The notes under the pieces: generated by a model
Told to the model about the DNA's origin: nothing
Seen by the model: only the letters and a program-made list of their open reading frames with translations
The model's database searches: none
Origin: Enterovibrio gelatinilyticus
GTDB taxonomy: Bacteria > Pseudomonadota > Gammaproteobacteria > Enterobacterales > Vibrionaceae
Assembly: GCF_028683095.1 (NCBI RefSeq)
Contig: NZ_JAJUBC010000034.1
Coordinates: forward strand, 1 to 64,000
Direction: 5' to 3'
Length of the DNA: 64,000 bases
Part shown: in pieces, positions 27,342 through 36,742 of the stretch
Layout: each line of letters opens with the position of its first letter
Position numbering within the stretch: the first letter of the stretch is position 1
Made by a program: the position numbers and the translations under genes

Positions 27342-28010
27342 TTACCCATCATAGTTTTTGATCGGTCTGTTTAGCTTGACAGACCCCATACGCGCTCTGA
27401 GATCGTTCCACAATCCTAAGCGTGATGATTTGCCTGCAAGCTCACCTTTACCGCGTTCTTTCATGAGCCACAACCGACTACCGTTAAAGCTGTAGACCGG
27501 AAGCAGATCTCGTCGTTTCGACGCCTTTTTAATTTCAGGATCAATATTATCGAGCAGGACTGGCTCTGAAGAGGCGGTGGGATAATAAGCAACAACCATG
27601 TGAAACTGATTTAGCTTGATGGCTTTTACGTAAACAAGCCTTAGCTTTTTGTCATCTACCCCGAGCTCTCGTAACGTGAAGTACTTTGCAATACTAAAGT
27701 CTTCACAGTCACCGGCAGCGCTACCTAAAAACTCCAGTGGCGTTGCCCAGTAATCCTTCTTTCCCCACAGGTCGATATCATTGACGAAATAGAGTTGGTT
27801 AAAGAAATTGTTAACCGCTGCTAGCTTCTCCTGTTCAGAGAGATTCGCAGCATCAGCAACTACGTTACGCCAAGCCGTAACGCGCTTTCCTGCTCTTTCG
27901 CCATAAAAGCTTGCCACTTTGTTAACCCACTGAGCATCAGTGCTATTAAGTGCAAACGTCATTATCGACGGCAACAGGAACAATGAAAAAAGCGCTGCAC
28001 GCTTAAGCAT
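27342..28010 (-). CDS. lapG: Periplasmic cysteine protease LapG
   Basis: 222 residues with a signal sequence (LFSLFLLPSIMTFALNS). It belongs to the bacterial transglutaminase-like Cys proteinase family: the catalytic triad is visible as Cys in AAGDCEDFS (about residue 99), His in NQFHMVV (about 135) and Asp in LLDNIDPE (about 153). LapG cuts the N-terminus of LapA-type adhesins between the two alanines of a (T/P)AAG motif and releases them when c-di-GMP is low. The candidate substrate at 45867 carries PAAG at residues 94-97. The calcium-binding acidic residues near the Cys (DCED) are present. Confidence 0.93.
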   Translation of the reverse strand: MLKRAALFSLFLLPSIMTFALNSTDAQWVNKVASFYGERAGKRVTAWRNVVADAANLSEQEKLAAVNNFFNQLYFVNDIDLWGKKDYWATPLEFLGSAAGDCEDFSIAKYFTLRELGVDDKKLRLVYVKAIKLNQFHMVVAYYPTASSEPVLLDNIDPEIKKASKRRDLLPVYSFNGSRLWLMKERGKGELAGKSSRLGLWNDLRARMGSVKLNRPIKNYDG

Positions 28011-28026
28011 TAAGCGATCTCAACAC

Positions 28027-28620
28027 TTATCGTTCCCGTCGGGTAAAGATGGTCCATGCTTCTTTTATATCTCCTTTCAATCCTTTAACCCGGCCAACGA
28101 CACGTCTGTTAACCAATTGTGTGGTTTCTGTGCTGTCGGCTAGCATCAAATCGCCTTCACCAAGACCGAGTATGGTGAGACGGTCGGCATCTATGCCTCT
28201 TTCAATAAGTTGTGCTTGTACTGCTTCGGCACGTCGGATAGACAAGTCAGCATTGTAATCGTTAGATCCAATAGAACTTGTATGTCCTTGAAGTTCAAGA
28301 GAGGTTTCAGGATAAAGATTAAGGAATTCCGCCATTTTGTCCAGTGCTTCTAAGTAAGCAGGTTCGACAATTGCAGCATCGTTAGCAAACTGAATTCTTA
28401 GTGAATTGTCACTTTCATGTAAAAGGTATGTTGGGCAGCCATCATTGTCGATAATTGCGACACTTGGCGTATCGTCACAATAGTCGCGTGCGTTAATAAC
28501 GCCATCGTTATCGGCGTCGAGTAAATCAAAACGTTGTTCAGCAAGGGGAGGTGCATCGGCGGAAAGTGAACAGCCGCTAATGGACAACAGAATGCTGCTG
28601 AAAAGCCAAACGTATTTCAT
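28027..28620 (-). CDS. OmpA-like lipoprotein with a calcium-type repeat
   Basis: 197 residues. The signal peptide ends in a lipobox (LSISGC, Cys17), predicting an outer-membrane lipoprotein. It is followed by a thrombospondin-type-3-like stretch (DADNDGVINARDYCDDTP, then DNDGC) and a C-terminal OmpA peptidoglycan-binding domain (LELQGHTSSIGSNDYNADLS, then RRAEAVQAQL). It lies between the TolC-like gene and lapG, with 13- and 16-bp gaps. A peptidoglycan-anchored partner of the secretion pore is a plausible role. OmpA-like proteins at this position accompany several Vibrionaceae Lap-like operons, but the function is unproven. Confidence 0.85.
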   Translation of the reverse strand: MKYVWLFSSILLSISGCSLSADAPPLAEQRFDLLDADNDGVINARDYCDDTPSVAIIDNDGCPTYLLHESDNSLRIQFANDAAIVEPAYLEALDKMAEFLNLYPETSLELQGHTSSIGSNDYNADLSIRRAEAVQAQLIERGIDADRLTILGLGEGDLMLADSTETTQLVNRRVVGRVKGLKGDIKEAWTIFTRRER

Positions 28621-28633
28621 GAATCAAACCTTC

Positions 28634-29944
28634 TTATTCAATAACGGAATCAAGCCATTCCTCCGGTACATCTACTCGCAGGGCGTCAAGTAAATTCCCC
28701 ATGCTGTTGAGTACGCGGTACTTGGCGGTGATGTGAGCGTAATGAGCATCTAGGTATGAACGACGGGCCTCAAACAATTCGTTTTCGGTGTTCAATAAAT
28801 CAAGCAGAGTCCTTCGGCCGATTCGAAACTGCTTTTCGTAAGCAATAACGGTTTCTGAAGCCGCATCAACATGTTGTGCTAGATATTTTTTCTGTTGTTC
28901 CGTCAATTCATATGCGCTCCACGCGAGACGAGTACTTTCTCCTAATAGACGAGATGCATTTTCGAAGACATCTTTGGATTTGTTGAGTTGATAGGCGCTG
29001 CGTCGAACGTTGGCACGATCGCTGCCTCCGTTATAGATATTGAAACGAAGGCGCAGCATGGCACTGAACTCGTTGACCTCTTCCTCGACGCCATTGGCGT
29101 CTTCTGTCCAGTTTTGGCTGGCTTCAAAAGAGAGTGTTGGGTAAAAACTACCTTTGTTTTGCCTGTATTGCGCCCGCGCAGCATCAATATCGTAAGTGGC
29201 GAGCTTAATGACAGGGTTGGTTGAGTAAGCGATTTCTATCGCTTCAGCCTGGTTTTGGGGCATATAGAGCGAATCTACTTCTGGATCAACCGGCGAATCG
29301 AGTCTTACGCCGACGAGGCGGAAAAATTCCGTGTGAGCATCATCAAGATTGCTTTTCGCCGCTAGCATATTGGTAAAAGACCGCGCAACACGCGCTTGAA
29401 CTTGTGAAAGGTCAGCGGTAGAACCTATGCCTGACTCTGCGCGACGCTGAATGTCAGCAAGCATTTTGTTGTGTACTTCAACATTTGCTTTAGAGAGTGA
29501 TAGCAGTTGTTTGGCAAGCAACACTGCGACGTAGGCTTCAGTCACTCTGAGGGATTTGTCTTGAGCATCTGACAGTAATTGATAACGCTGCGCTTCGGCT
29601 TCGAATTCGGAACGCTCAATATTATTAAGTGTAGTTTTATCCCAAATAAGCTGTGTCAGCCTTAGGTTGGCGTCTTTTCGGTTGTAGTCCTTCTTTCCGC
29701 TTGCTTGTGTGGAGCTGTTATCGATATTCTCAAAGCCATAACCCGCGTTTAAATTGATGTCAGGCAGGTATTCACCTTGTGCGGAATCAATGTCTTCACG
29801 ATTACTCATAAAGTCATTGAATGCACTTTTCAATTCAGGATCGGTCGCCATCGTGGTAGCAACAGCTTGTTCGACCGACATCGACCATGCTTGTGTGCAT
29901 AGCGTACTGACGGCTGACGCAATAAGTAGCATTTTCCAGTTCAA
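28634..29944 (-). CDS. lapE: TolC-like outer-membrane channel (LapE type)
   Basis: 436 residues with a signal peptide (LLIASAVSTLCTQAWS). The body is two repeats of long coiled-coil helices typical of TolC proteins (for instance DLSQVQARVARSF in one half and RRTLLDLLNTENELFEARR in the other). It forms the outer-membrane exit of the type I system. It is the second gene of the operon, 54 bp after lapC. Confidence 0.9.
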   Translation of the reverse strand: MNWKMLLIASAVSTLCTQAWSMSVEQAVATTMATDPELKSAFNDFMSNREDIDSAQGEYLPDINLNAGYGFENIDNSSTQASGKKDYNRKDANLRLTQLIWDKTTLNNIERSEFEAEAQRYQLLSDAQDKSLRVTEAYVAVLLAKQLLSLSKANVEVHNKMLADIQRRAESGIGSTADLSQVQARVARSFTNMLAAKSNLDDAHTEFFRLVGVRLDSPVDPEVDSLYMPQNQAEAIEIAYSTNPVIKLATYDIDAARAQYRQNKGSFYPTLSFEASQNWTEDANGVEEEVNEFSAMLRLRFNIYNGGSDRANVRRSAYQLNKSKDVFENASRLLGESTRLAWSAYELTEQQKKYLAQHVDAASETVIAYEKQFRIGRRTLLDLLNTENELFEARRSYLDAHYAHITAKYRVLNSMGNLLDALRVDVPEEWLDSVIE

Positions 29945-29998
29945 AGCACATTCCCCCTCAATTGGCTGAATAACCAGCCCAAATGTTTCTCGATCAGC

Positions 29999-31399
29999 TT
30001 ATTCTCTGAGTGCTGATTTCTGAGCCTGTAAAATTGGTTTCAATAAATAATCAAGCACACTACGCTTGCCGGTAATAATGTCTGTAGACGCAGTCATTCC
30101 GGGAATAATAGGCAGTTCTTCGCCATCGCCGATGTTGTTCGATTCGGTGCGAATTTTGACCAGATAGAAGCTATTACCTTCTTCATCCTGAATGGTATCG
30201 GCGCTAATGGTTTCAAGAATTCCCGTTAATCCGCCATATACGGTAAAGTCATAGGCACTGAATTTGACGATGGCTTCTAATCCTGGGCGTAAGAATGCGA
30301 TGTCCTGAGGGGCGATTTTGGCTTCAATAAGCAAATTGTCTTCACTGGGGACGATTTCCACCAAATCCATGCCAGGCTGAATAACCCCGCCTACCGTATT
30401 GACGTGAAGTTTCTTGATGGTGCCATCAACGGGGCTGAGGACCACAGTACGTTGCACACGGTCGGCCAGCGTGACTCGCGTCTCAGTCATGGCTAACAAT
30501 TTGTCTTCAACGTCGTTCAAACGCTCTTGTTGTTCCCCCCGAAACTTCAAGGCAACATCAATATGTTTGAACACCATCTCTTGAAGAGATGACGAAAGGG
30601 AAGGTAACGAAAGCTCGGCTGAGGACATTTCTCTTTTGGTATCGTTGACCTGACGTTGTAATTTCAACAGATCAATTTGAGGAACAACGCCTTCATCCGC
30701 CAATGGCTTTGTGATGTTGTACTCTTCGAGAGCATAGTTGTAGCTTTGTCTGAGGTTTTGCACCCGAGACTTCACCTCAATCAGTTCCTGTTCTTTTTGG
30801 CGGATTTGTTGAGAGGTGACAGAGAGCTGATTTTGCAAATTGTTGAGTTTTTCTCGGTACTCTGCACGCTGTCTAGATACAACGGTGCGATGTTCCTCTT
30901 CAAACTTTGGCTGAAACACCAACTCATTGCGTGGCAAGGTGACGGACTGTTGCCAGTTATCAATATCGGTATTTGGGTTGACCACGACCGAGTTAATCAG
31001 CGCACTTAAGGTCACGGAGTTACCTTGTAAACTCGTTAACTCTTGAACGCGCTCTCGAAAGTCAGAACGAAACATGGTGTCATCGATTAACAGCAGTTGC
31101 TGATCTTTGGTGACAACATCGCCTTCTCGGATAAGCAGCTCCTTAACCAAGCCCCCTTCTAGGTTTTGGACAACTTGAAGCTGCGACGATGGGATCACTT
31201 TCCCTTGTCCCACTGTGACTTTGTCTAATTCGGCAAACGAAGCCCAGATAACGCTGATACAAAGAAATAGCACGATAACCCACAATAAAACTCTGGCACT
31301 CTTGGGTGAACTCAACAAAAGTGCGGCCGTTTTATCGTCAATATAATCGAGGTGTTCACTGGCTGGCAGTCTGGTTCCAGACTGATCCCGTTTTGTCAT
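29999..31399 (-). CDS. lapC: HlyD-family membrane fusion protein LapC
   Basis: 466 residues: a short cytoplasmic N-terminus, one membrane helix (VLLWVIVLFLCISVIWASF, about 37-55), a biotinyl-lipoyl half-motif (GGLVKELLIREGDVV), a long periplasmic coiled coil (about 150-310, rich in Q/E/R/L) and a beta-barrel C-terminus ending GMTASTDIITGKRSVL. It is the periplasmic adaptor between LapB and the TolC-like channel. It is the first gene of the lap operon, and the 180-bp gap upstream should hold the promoter. Confidence 0.92.
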   Translation of the reverse strand: MTKRDQSGTRLPASEHLDYIDDKTAALLLSSPKSARVLLWVIVLFLCISVIWASFAELDKVTVGQGKVIPSSQLQVVQNLEGGLVKELLIREGDVVTKDQQLLLIDDTMFRSDFRERVQELTSLQGNSVTLSALINSVVVNPNTDIDNWQQSVTLPRNELVFQPKFEEEHRTVVSRQRAEYREKLNNLQNQLSVTSQQIRQKEQELIEVKSRVQNLRQSYNYALEEYNITKPLADEGVVPQIDLLKLQRQVNDTKREMSSAELSLPSLSSSLQEMVFKHIDVALKFRGEQQERLNDVEDKLLAMTETRVTLADRVQRTVVLSPVDGTIKKLHVNTVGGVIQPGMDLVEIVPSEDNLLIEAKIAPQDIAFLRPGLEAIVKFSAYDFTVYGGLTGILETISADTIQDEEGNSFYLVKIRTESNNIGDGEELPIIPGMTASTDIITGKRSVLDYLLKPILQAQKSALRE

Positions 31400-31579
31400 T
31401 GTTTTACCAACTATAAAATCAACGAAACTTACTATGTAAGAGTAGTTTAACTATCAGGTTCTCACGAATTTGGATCAGTCTACTGACAGTGACTCATCTC
31501 TTTACGCTCATAAATGAGAATGTTGAATTATTGTTTAGCTCAGTAAAAATGCGGGCTGCGGAGGATTTGAGAGGAGAAA

Positions 31580-32887
31580 TCAGCCCTTAAAGTTTTCCTT
31601 GTCTAAATGGTGTTTTTTTAGCTTTTCGTACAAGGTTTTTCGTGCCAAACCCAGCTCAGTTTGAACTTCTTTTAGCATGCCGTTATGTCTATTAAGAGAA
31701 TCAAAAAGAATTGCCCTTTCAACCTGTTGCATACGTTCACTCAGCGAATCAAGTTCATTTTCATAACTGCTTTGATTATCTTGATTTAAGGGTTGCTCGC
31801 CCATGAGCACCCATCGCTCTGCATAGGATCTTAGCTCACGGACATTGCCATGCCATGGGTGGTTGATAATTTTGGCTTTTTGCGTTGAATCTACATTGGG
31901 TGGCGCAATACCGAATCGAGAGGCGGTTGTTCTCAAGAAATTTTGACATAACGTGACGATATCATCTTGTCGCTGACGTAATGGTGGGAACACCAGCGTA
32001 GTGTCTGAAAGTGATGTTAGTAGTGATTGAGAAAACCCGTTTTGCTTGGCACTTTCTGAGAGATCAATCCGTGTCGACGCAATAATTCGAGGGCGAGGAG
32101 ACACTAAAAGCATTTGATTGAGCTTATTCTGCACCTGCAACGGCAGTGATTCGATACCATCGAGAAAGAGTGTGCCTCGTCCTGCTGCAGCTACCTTGTT
32201 GTTTTTATGGGTAGGTAGCGTAGAGAGTGCACTTTGCTCTGCGCCAAATAATTCAAGATCCATCAGGGCTTCTGGCGTTTGACGGCATTTAAAGGATACA
32301 AATGGCTCATCTTGTCGATTGCCGTGATCGTGAATAAAACGCGCTGCTAGTTCTTTGCCTGTGCCTCTCTCTCCTTGCAACAATACATCGGTTGATTGAT
32401 CTTTCAGATGAGAAATGGAGCGTCTTAGCTGTTTTATCGATTCGCAATTTCCAAGAATTCGTGGGCCAGGTGCGCTTTGCGTTTCCAGCTCTCTTTTTAG
32501 TTCTCTGTTCTCAATCACCAAGCGGCGTTTTTCGATACCCCGTCGTAAAACATCCAGAAGGTGGTTTGTTGAAAAGGGCTTTTCGAGAAAATCATAAGCA
32601 CCTTTTCGTATTGCAGATACCGCCGTTGAAATGTCGCCATGTCCGGTTAGCATGACGATGGATAATTCGGGGTCAATGGCTTGTGCTTGGGTGAGAAACG
32701 TCATCCCATCCATGATGGGCATATTGATGTCGGATACAATCACACCCTCAAAGGTTGAAGAAAGCTGCGCAAGTGCTTCTAGGGCGGATGAAAAAGCCCG
32801 CGATTGGTAGCCTTCGATTTCCAACGTTTGGCTTAGCGCATCTCGGATCGCGCGTTCATCATCAATAATCCATATCTCGTGCGTCAT
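31580..32887 (-). CDS. DctD-like response regulator with degenerate AAA+ domain
   Basis: 435 residues. The receiver domain is intact (DD at 9-10, phospho-acceptor Asp53, Thr81, Lys103) and a Fis-type helix-turn-helix ends the protein. The central domain keeps Walker A (GERGTGKE, 172-179) and the NVREL sensor-II region, but Walker B is FLDG where DE is expected, the sigma54 GAFTGA loop reads SALSTL (219-224), and the arginine-finger region FREDLYYR is replaced by FSQSLLTS. It is therefore unlikely to hydrolyse ATP or activate sigma54 and may act as a phosphorylation-dependent DNA binder or repressor. It overlaps the sensor kinase gene by 4 bp. Confidence 0.87.
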   Translation of the reverse strand: MTHEIWIIDDERAIRDALSQTLEIEGYQSRAFSSALEALAQLSSTFEGVIVSDINMPIMDGMTFLTQAQAIDPELSIVMLTGHGDISTAVSAIRKGAYDFLEKPFSTNHLLDVLRRGIEKRRLVIENRELKRELETQSAPGPRILGNCESIKQLRRSISHLKDQSTDVLLQGERGTGKELAARFIHDHGNRQDEPFVSFKCRQTPEALMDLELFGAEQSALSTLPTHKNNKVAAAGRGTLFLDGIESLPLQVQNKLNQMLLVSPRPRIIASTRIDLSESAKQNGFSQSLLTSLSDTTLVFPPLRQRQDDIVTLCQNFLRTTASRFGIAPPNVDSTQKAKIINHPWHGNVRELRSYAERWVLMGEQPLNQDNQSSYENELDSLSERMQQVERAILFDSLNRHNGMLKEVQTELGLARKTLYEKLKKHHLDKENFKG

Positions 32888-34692
32888 GCTTGGGCATCTC
32901 CATCGTAAAGCCGCTGCAGGTTAACAATAAACTCTGCGCCTCCTGAGGCATGATCTCGCACTTGTAAGCTGCCGCCAAAGCCCTCAATGATTCGACGACA
33001 AATCGTCAAACCAAGGCCGAGACCCTCTTTTTTTGTTGTGTAGAAAGGAGAGAAAATGTGTTTTTTTGTGCTGTTGTCCATGCCAGGGCCGTTATCCCAT
33101 ACATGAATTGAAACTCGGTCTAAATGCGTGTCAATGGTCATGCCTATTTGCGCTGATGGCTCGTTGGCGACCGCTTGTGAAGCATTGCTTAACAGATTCA
33201 GAATGACTTGCTCAAGTTGAACGGTATCGGCATTCACTATCAGCCCCTGCTCGGGGATATCACAGTCAATGTGGATGCCAATTTTGTTGAAGCTGGCCTC
33301 TGACAGTTTGATTGATGCATTGATGACATCGTCAATGGCGGCACGCGATTTACGGTCGTTATTTTGCTTGCGAGCAAAGATCTTAAACCGAGCAACGATG
33401 TCGGCCACCAAGCCAATTAACTCATTGAGTGTAGCGAGATTGCTCTTGACTGCGTCATACCGTTCTCGTTGCATCAACTTAATGCTGTTCTCCGTGTAGG
33501 TCCGCATGGCAGAAAGGGGCTGATTGATTTCATGGTTAATACTTGCGGACATTTCACCCAACATCGCCAGCTTAGCGGCCTGAATCAGTTCGGATTCGGT
33601 TTGTCGTAGCGCCTGTTGTGTTTCTTCATATTGTTGGATGCTTTTACGTAGAGCTGAATTGGTTTCTTCAAGGCTAGCGGTACGATCTGCGACTGTTTGT
33701 TCTAGCCCATCATTGAGTTTGGCCAGTTTTCTTTGGGTTTTTAAGGTTTGTAGCCACGCCGTAATGACCAAAACAAGAAGCACGTAAAACGTAGCAAAAA
33801 GTAACACGGCTTGGATGACTACCGGCCAAATATTGCTGGTGGGGATAAAGCCATAGATCCGCCAACCAGCACTGCCGAGATCGGTACTGGACAGTAGCAC
33901 TCGTGTTCTGTCTTGTGCCTGGATCCCTAAGGACAGCGTAGACAGAGGCTTGATGGATGCAAGATCTGTGTAATGAGTGAGGCTGCTGAGTGATGAGTTA
34001 CCATATCGGCGAGACGCTCGAATGGCTTGCTTTTGATTGTCAGACAGTATGGCGAGAGATTGATAAAGCCACTCATCACGAGAACTGTAGAAAACCACGC
34101 CTAGTGGGTCTGCAATCAAGTAGTCAAATTGTTGCTGATCCCAAATTCTTTCAATAATAGATAAGTCGACTTTCAGGGTTAATACGCCAGTAATGGATCC
34201 TTCATCCCAAACGGGATAGGAAAAATAGTAGCCGCGTTTATCTGATACCACGCCCAATGCGTAATATTGTCCTTTGTCACCCTGAATAGCTTGCTGAAAG
34301 TAAGGACGATAGTTGTAGTTGTGCCCAACGAAACTTGCCTTGTCTTGATGGTTACTCGAGGACAGCGTTAAGCCATTGCGATCCATCAAATACAGAACGT
34401 CACTGTTTAAACGTGTATTCCAATCTGACAGAAGTTGATGGGTGTTTTTAAGAAGTCGGGGACTGTTGGGGACTCTTAGCAGCCGCTTTAAGCGTGGGTC
34501 AGCAGAGAGTACGACGGGGATTTCGCTATATCTGGCGAGCTCAGCGGTTAGCTTTTCTTGGAGTTGGTAGACATCTTCTTTGACGTCGCTGTTAAGGCGC
34601 TTTTCAACGGACAGGTAAGTGACAGCCGCAACAAGAGCTGCCAAAAGTAAGCCAATGAGGGTGACGATCGTAATAAATATTTGTCGATGCAT
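32884..34692 (-). CDS. DctB-like sensor histidine kinase
   Basis: 602 residues. Membrane helix 1 is at about 8-28, the periplasmic double-Cache sensor domain at about 30-275, helix 2 at about 280-305 (VVIQAVLLFATFYVLLVLVI), then a coiled-coil linker, HisKA (SINHEINQPLSAMRTY, phospho-acceptor His) and HATPase (LLSNASQAVANE, DNGPGMD, GLGLTICRR). All catalytic motifs are present. Dicarboxylate sensing is the family's best-known role, but no Dct transporter lies nearby, so the ligand is open. It is the first gene of a two-gene operon divergent from pdxH; its partner regulator is the degenerate one at 31580. Confidence 0.9.
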   Translation of the reverse strand: MHRQIFITIVTLIGLLLAALVAAVTYLSVEKRLNSDVKEDVYQLQEKLTAELARYSEIPVVLSADPRLKRLLRVPNSPRLLKNTHQLLSDWNTRLNSDVLYLMDRNGLTLSSSNHQDKASFVGHNYNYRPYFQQAIQGDKGQYYALGVVSDKRGYYFSYPVWDEGSITGVLTLKVDLSIIERIWDQQQFDYLIADPLGVVFYSSRDEWLYQSLAILSDNQKQAIRASRRYGNSSLSSLTHYTDLASIKPLSTLSLGIQAQDRTRVLLSSTDLGSAGWRIYGFIPTSNIWPVVIQAVLLFATFYVLLVLVITAWLQTLKTQRKLAKLNDGLEQTVADRTASLEETNSALRKSIQQYEETQQALRQTESELIQAAKLAMLGEMSASINHEINQPLSAMRTYTENSIKLMQRERYDAVKSNLATLNELIGLVADIVARFKIFARKQNNDRKSRAAIDDVINASIKLSEASFNKIGIHIDCDIPEQGLIVNADTVQLEQVILNLLSNASQAVANEPSAQIGMTIDTHLDRVSIHVWDNGPGMDNSTKKHIFSPFYTTKKEGLGLGLTICRRIIEGFGGSLQVRDHASGGAEFIVNLQRLYDGDAQA

Positions 34693-34813
34693 AGCTTCCC
34701 TGACGAGTGATGAATTTCTCTGGCATACCGAATAGTTATTAATGCCATGAAATTCTCTTGAGAAAAGAGACCAGCCACATCAAAATGATGAAAACAGAAA
34801 TCGGAGCACCACA

Positions 34814-35452
34814 ATGGATTTGTATGATATTCGAAGAGAATATAACCAAGGCGGATTGAGACGCAAAGACCTGCCTGAAAACCCTGTTCAATTCTTTGAG
34901 CACTGGCTCAAACAAGCCATTGACGCGAAGCTTCCCGATCCTACTGCGATGACAGTGGCGACGGTTGACGAAAATGGTCAGCCTTTTCAACGCATTGTGC
35001 TGTTAAAGCACGTAGATGATGGCGGCTTCGTTTTTTATACCAATCTCGGTAGCCGCAAAGCTAAACAACTGGCTGACAATGCGCGCATCAGCTTGCACTT
35101 TCCTTGGCATCCACTAGAGCGCCAAGTGCACATCACCGGTACTGCTGAGAAGTTAAGTAAATTGGAAGTGATGAAGTACTTTATGTCGCGTCCAAAAGAG
35201 AGTCAGCTTGCGGCGTGGGCGAGTCGCCAGAGTGAACGTATCACTGCGCGTACTGCATTGGAAAGCAAATACATGGAACTCAAGCAACAGTTTGAGAAAG
35301 GTGAAGTGCCGGTGCCAACGTTTTGGGGGGGCTTTCGTGTTAAGCCGTCTTCATTTGAATTTTGGCAAGGCGGCGAACACAGATTACATGACAGATTTGT
35401 TTATCAAGACATACACGATGGCTCTTGGGACATAGAACGCCTCGCTCCATAA
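34814..35452 (+). CDS. pdxH: Pyridoxamine 5'-phosphate oxidase PdxH
   Basis: 212 residues, normal length. FMN-dependent oxidation of pyridoxine or pyridoxamine 5'-phosphate to PLP. Recognisable motifs: [20 protein letters not shown] at the N-terminus, [19 protein letters not shown], the FMN-binding GSRKAKQL, and the C-terminal [15 protein letters not shown] followed by RLHDR. It is a stand-alone gene followed by a strong terminator. Confidence 0.96.
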   Translation: MDLYDIRREYNQGGLRRKDLPENPVQFFEHWLKQAIDAKLPDPTAMTVATVDENGQPFQRIVLLKHVDDGGFVFYTNLGSRKAKQLADNARISLHFPWHPLERQVHITGTAEKLSKLEVMKYFMSRPKESQLAAWASRQSERITARTALESKYMELKQQFEKGEVPVPTFWGGFRVKPSSFEFWQGGEHRLHDRFVYQDIHDGSWDIERLAP

Positions 35453-35480
35453 ATTTAGCTAGGTTCCTTCGTGATATTGA

Positions 35481-35505
35481 AAAGCAGCTTACGCTGCTTT
35501 TTTTG
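35481..35505 (+). terminator. Terminator of pdxH
   Basis: AAAGCAGC/GCTGCTTT stem with a 4-base loop (35481-35500), T-run following. Its A-rich left flank could also serve the reverse PAS-LuxR gene ending at 35541. Confidence 0.85.
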
Positions 35506-35540
35506 TGCAGAAAACCCAGTGTGATTAAAGCTGAATGCGT

Positions 35541-36245
35541 CTACTCGGAAATGACAAGGGCCATTTGTTGCTTAAGCAAGGAGTCAGGAATACGCGAGCC
35601 AACGCCGTATTCAAGAGCTTTGTCGGCTAATTCTGTTTTTGATGATGCGCCGAGTTTTACTCTGAGATTGGCAAAATGATTTTCGATGGTTTTAACCGAT
35701 AGCCCCAAAATTTGAGCGATCAATTGAGGTTTTTTGCCGTAAAGGTGAAGAAAGAGAACTTCTGATTCTCGTGGTGTTAGAGAAGGGCTGTCTGGGTGAT
35801 CTTTCTTGTGAGGAGGTATCGCAGTTTCATGTTCTATGGCTTTGCACAGCCATTGTCCGACTTCTAGTATGGCGTTGTTATTGATAGCTTGCCCGTGTAA
35901 TAGAACGCCTCTTACATTCCCCTCATCATCATACCAAGGGACTTTAGTAAATACATGTGCACGCCAGTGGCCATCGGGATAGGGGTGGACATTGAGAATG
36001 CGCATGGATCGCTTGGTTTCCATGACCTGAGTGTCTTGCTGCTGGAAAGCGTCAGCGAAAGCAGAGAGAGACGTTGATAGTTCGGTGCCCTTTTTGCCAA
36101 TAAGGGCATCAGGAGAACTGGCACCCACGAGCATAGAAAATTCGCTGTTGACGTAAACAAAGCAAGAATGGGTGTCTTTGCATCCCCAGCATCCTGGCAT
36201 TTGTTCAAACACGGAGGCTAGCGGTGGGAGAGAGAGGTTTTTCAT
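35541..36245 (-). CDS. PAS-LuxR family transcriptional regulator
   Basis: 234 residues. The N-terminal half is PAS-like (about 10-125): it begins PPLASVFEQMPGCWGCKDTH, has FVYVNSEFSML, and ends with WYDDEGNVRGVLLHGQ. The C-terminal half is a LuxR/FixJ helix-turn-helix (SLTPRESEVLFLHLYGKK through VKTIENHFANLRVKLG, about 153-205). No receiver domain or homoserine-lactone domain is present. The WGCKD context around Cys20/Cys23 may matter for ligand or redox sensing. Its targets are unknown. It is monocistronic between the pdxH terminator and a structured non-coding region. Confidence 0.85.
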   Translation of the reverse strand: MKNLSLPPLASVFEQMPGCWGCKDTHSCFVYVNSEFSMLVGASSPDALIGKKGTELSTSLSAFADAFQQQDTQVMETKRSMRILNVHPYPDGHWRAHVFTKVPWYDDEGNVRGVLLHGQAINNNAILEVGQWLCKAIEHETAIPPHKKDHPDSPSLTPRESEVLFLHLYGKKPQLIAQILGLSVKTIENHFANLRVKLGASSKTELADKALEYGVGSRIPDSLLKQQMALVISE

Positions 36246-36332
36246 ATCGTGACTAGATATATGCCTTAAAATTAAATGTATTGTAATTTCTTACATTTAA
36301 TTGCGACTGTATCATATTTTGGGCTTTTTAGG

Positions 36333-36560
36333 CGAAAAAAAACCGGCTCGTAGAAGCCGGTAAAGACAAGAACACTGTGACTAATCACCGAGTCTTGTAC
36401 GACGTGTAGAAGAGCCACTTATTTCCTCGTTATCAGCGTAATAACATTGAAAAATAAGTGGGACACCGAGGTAAATTCAGTGTTTAAACAGAGACATACT
36501 GCAATATGTCCTGTTCGCGAATGACTATACAGAGTTACTAGAAAGTCGGACATGGGGGGA
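36333..36560 (-). ncRNA. Candidate structured small RNA
   Basis: No ORF explains a strong minus-oriented terminator at 36333-36361 (ACCGGCT/AGCCGGT stem, then eight T on the minus strand), because the next reverse gene upstream already ends at its own terminator (36689-36714). Between them are nested inverted repeats: CCACTTATTT (36415-36424) pairs perfectly with AAATAAGTGG (36452-36461), and ACAAGA/TCTTGT and GTGA/TCAC lie nearer the terminator. This looks like a transcript of 150-230 nt. The 5' end is unknown; TATAGT near 36520-36525 is a possible -10 box. I do not recognise a known Vibrio RNA. Confidence 0.5.
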
Positions 36561-36685
36561 ATGGACTAGTTTGCGATTTATTGATGAAATTATTTTTATC
36601 TAGAGAGAAAGATCGCGATAACGATGTCTTGTTATTCATGCCTGATAGGGTATAGCGAGTCTGCGTTGCGTTGCTTCGATAAAAG

Positions 36686-36716
36686 AAAAGCCCGTCATAT
36701 TTAGGGACGGGCTTTC
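36686..36716 (-). terminator. Terminator of the SUMF1-domain gene
   Basis: AAGCCCGTC/GACGGGCTT arms (36689-36714), with T-rich sequence following on the minus strand, 27 bp after the stop at 36743. Confidence 0.8.
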
Positions 36717-36742
36717 ATCAATGATTTAGTCATTGTGAGTGA

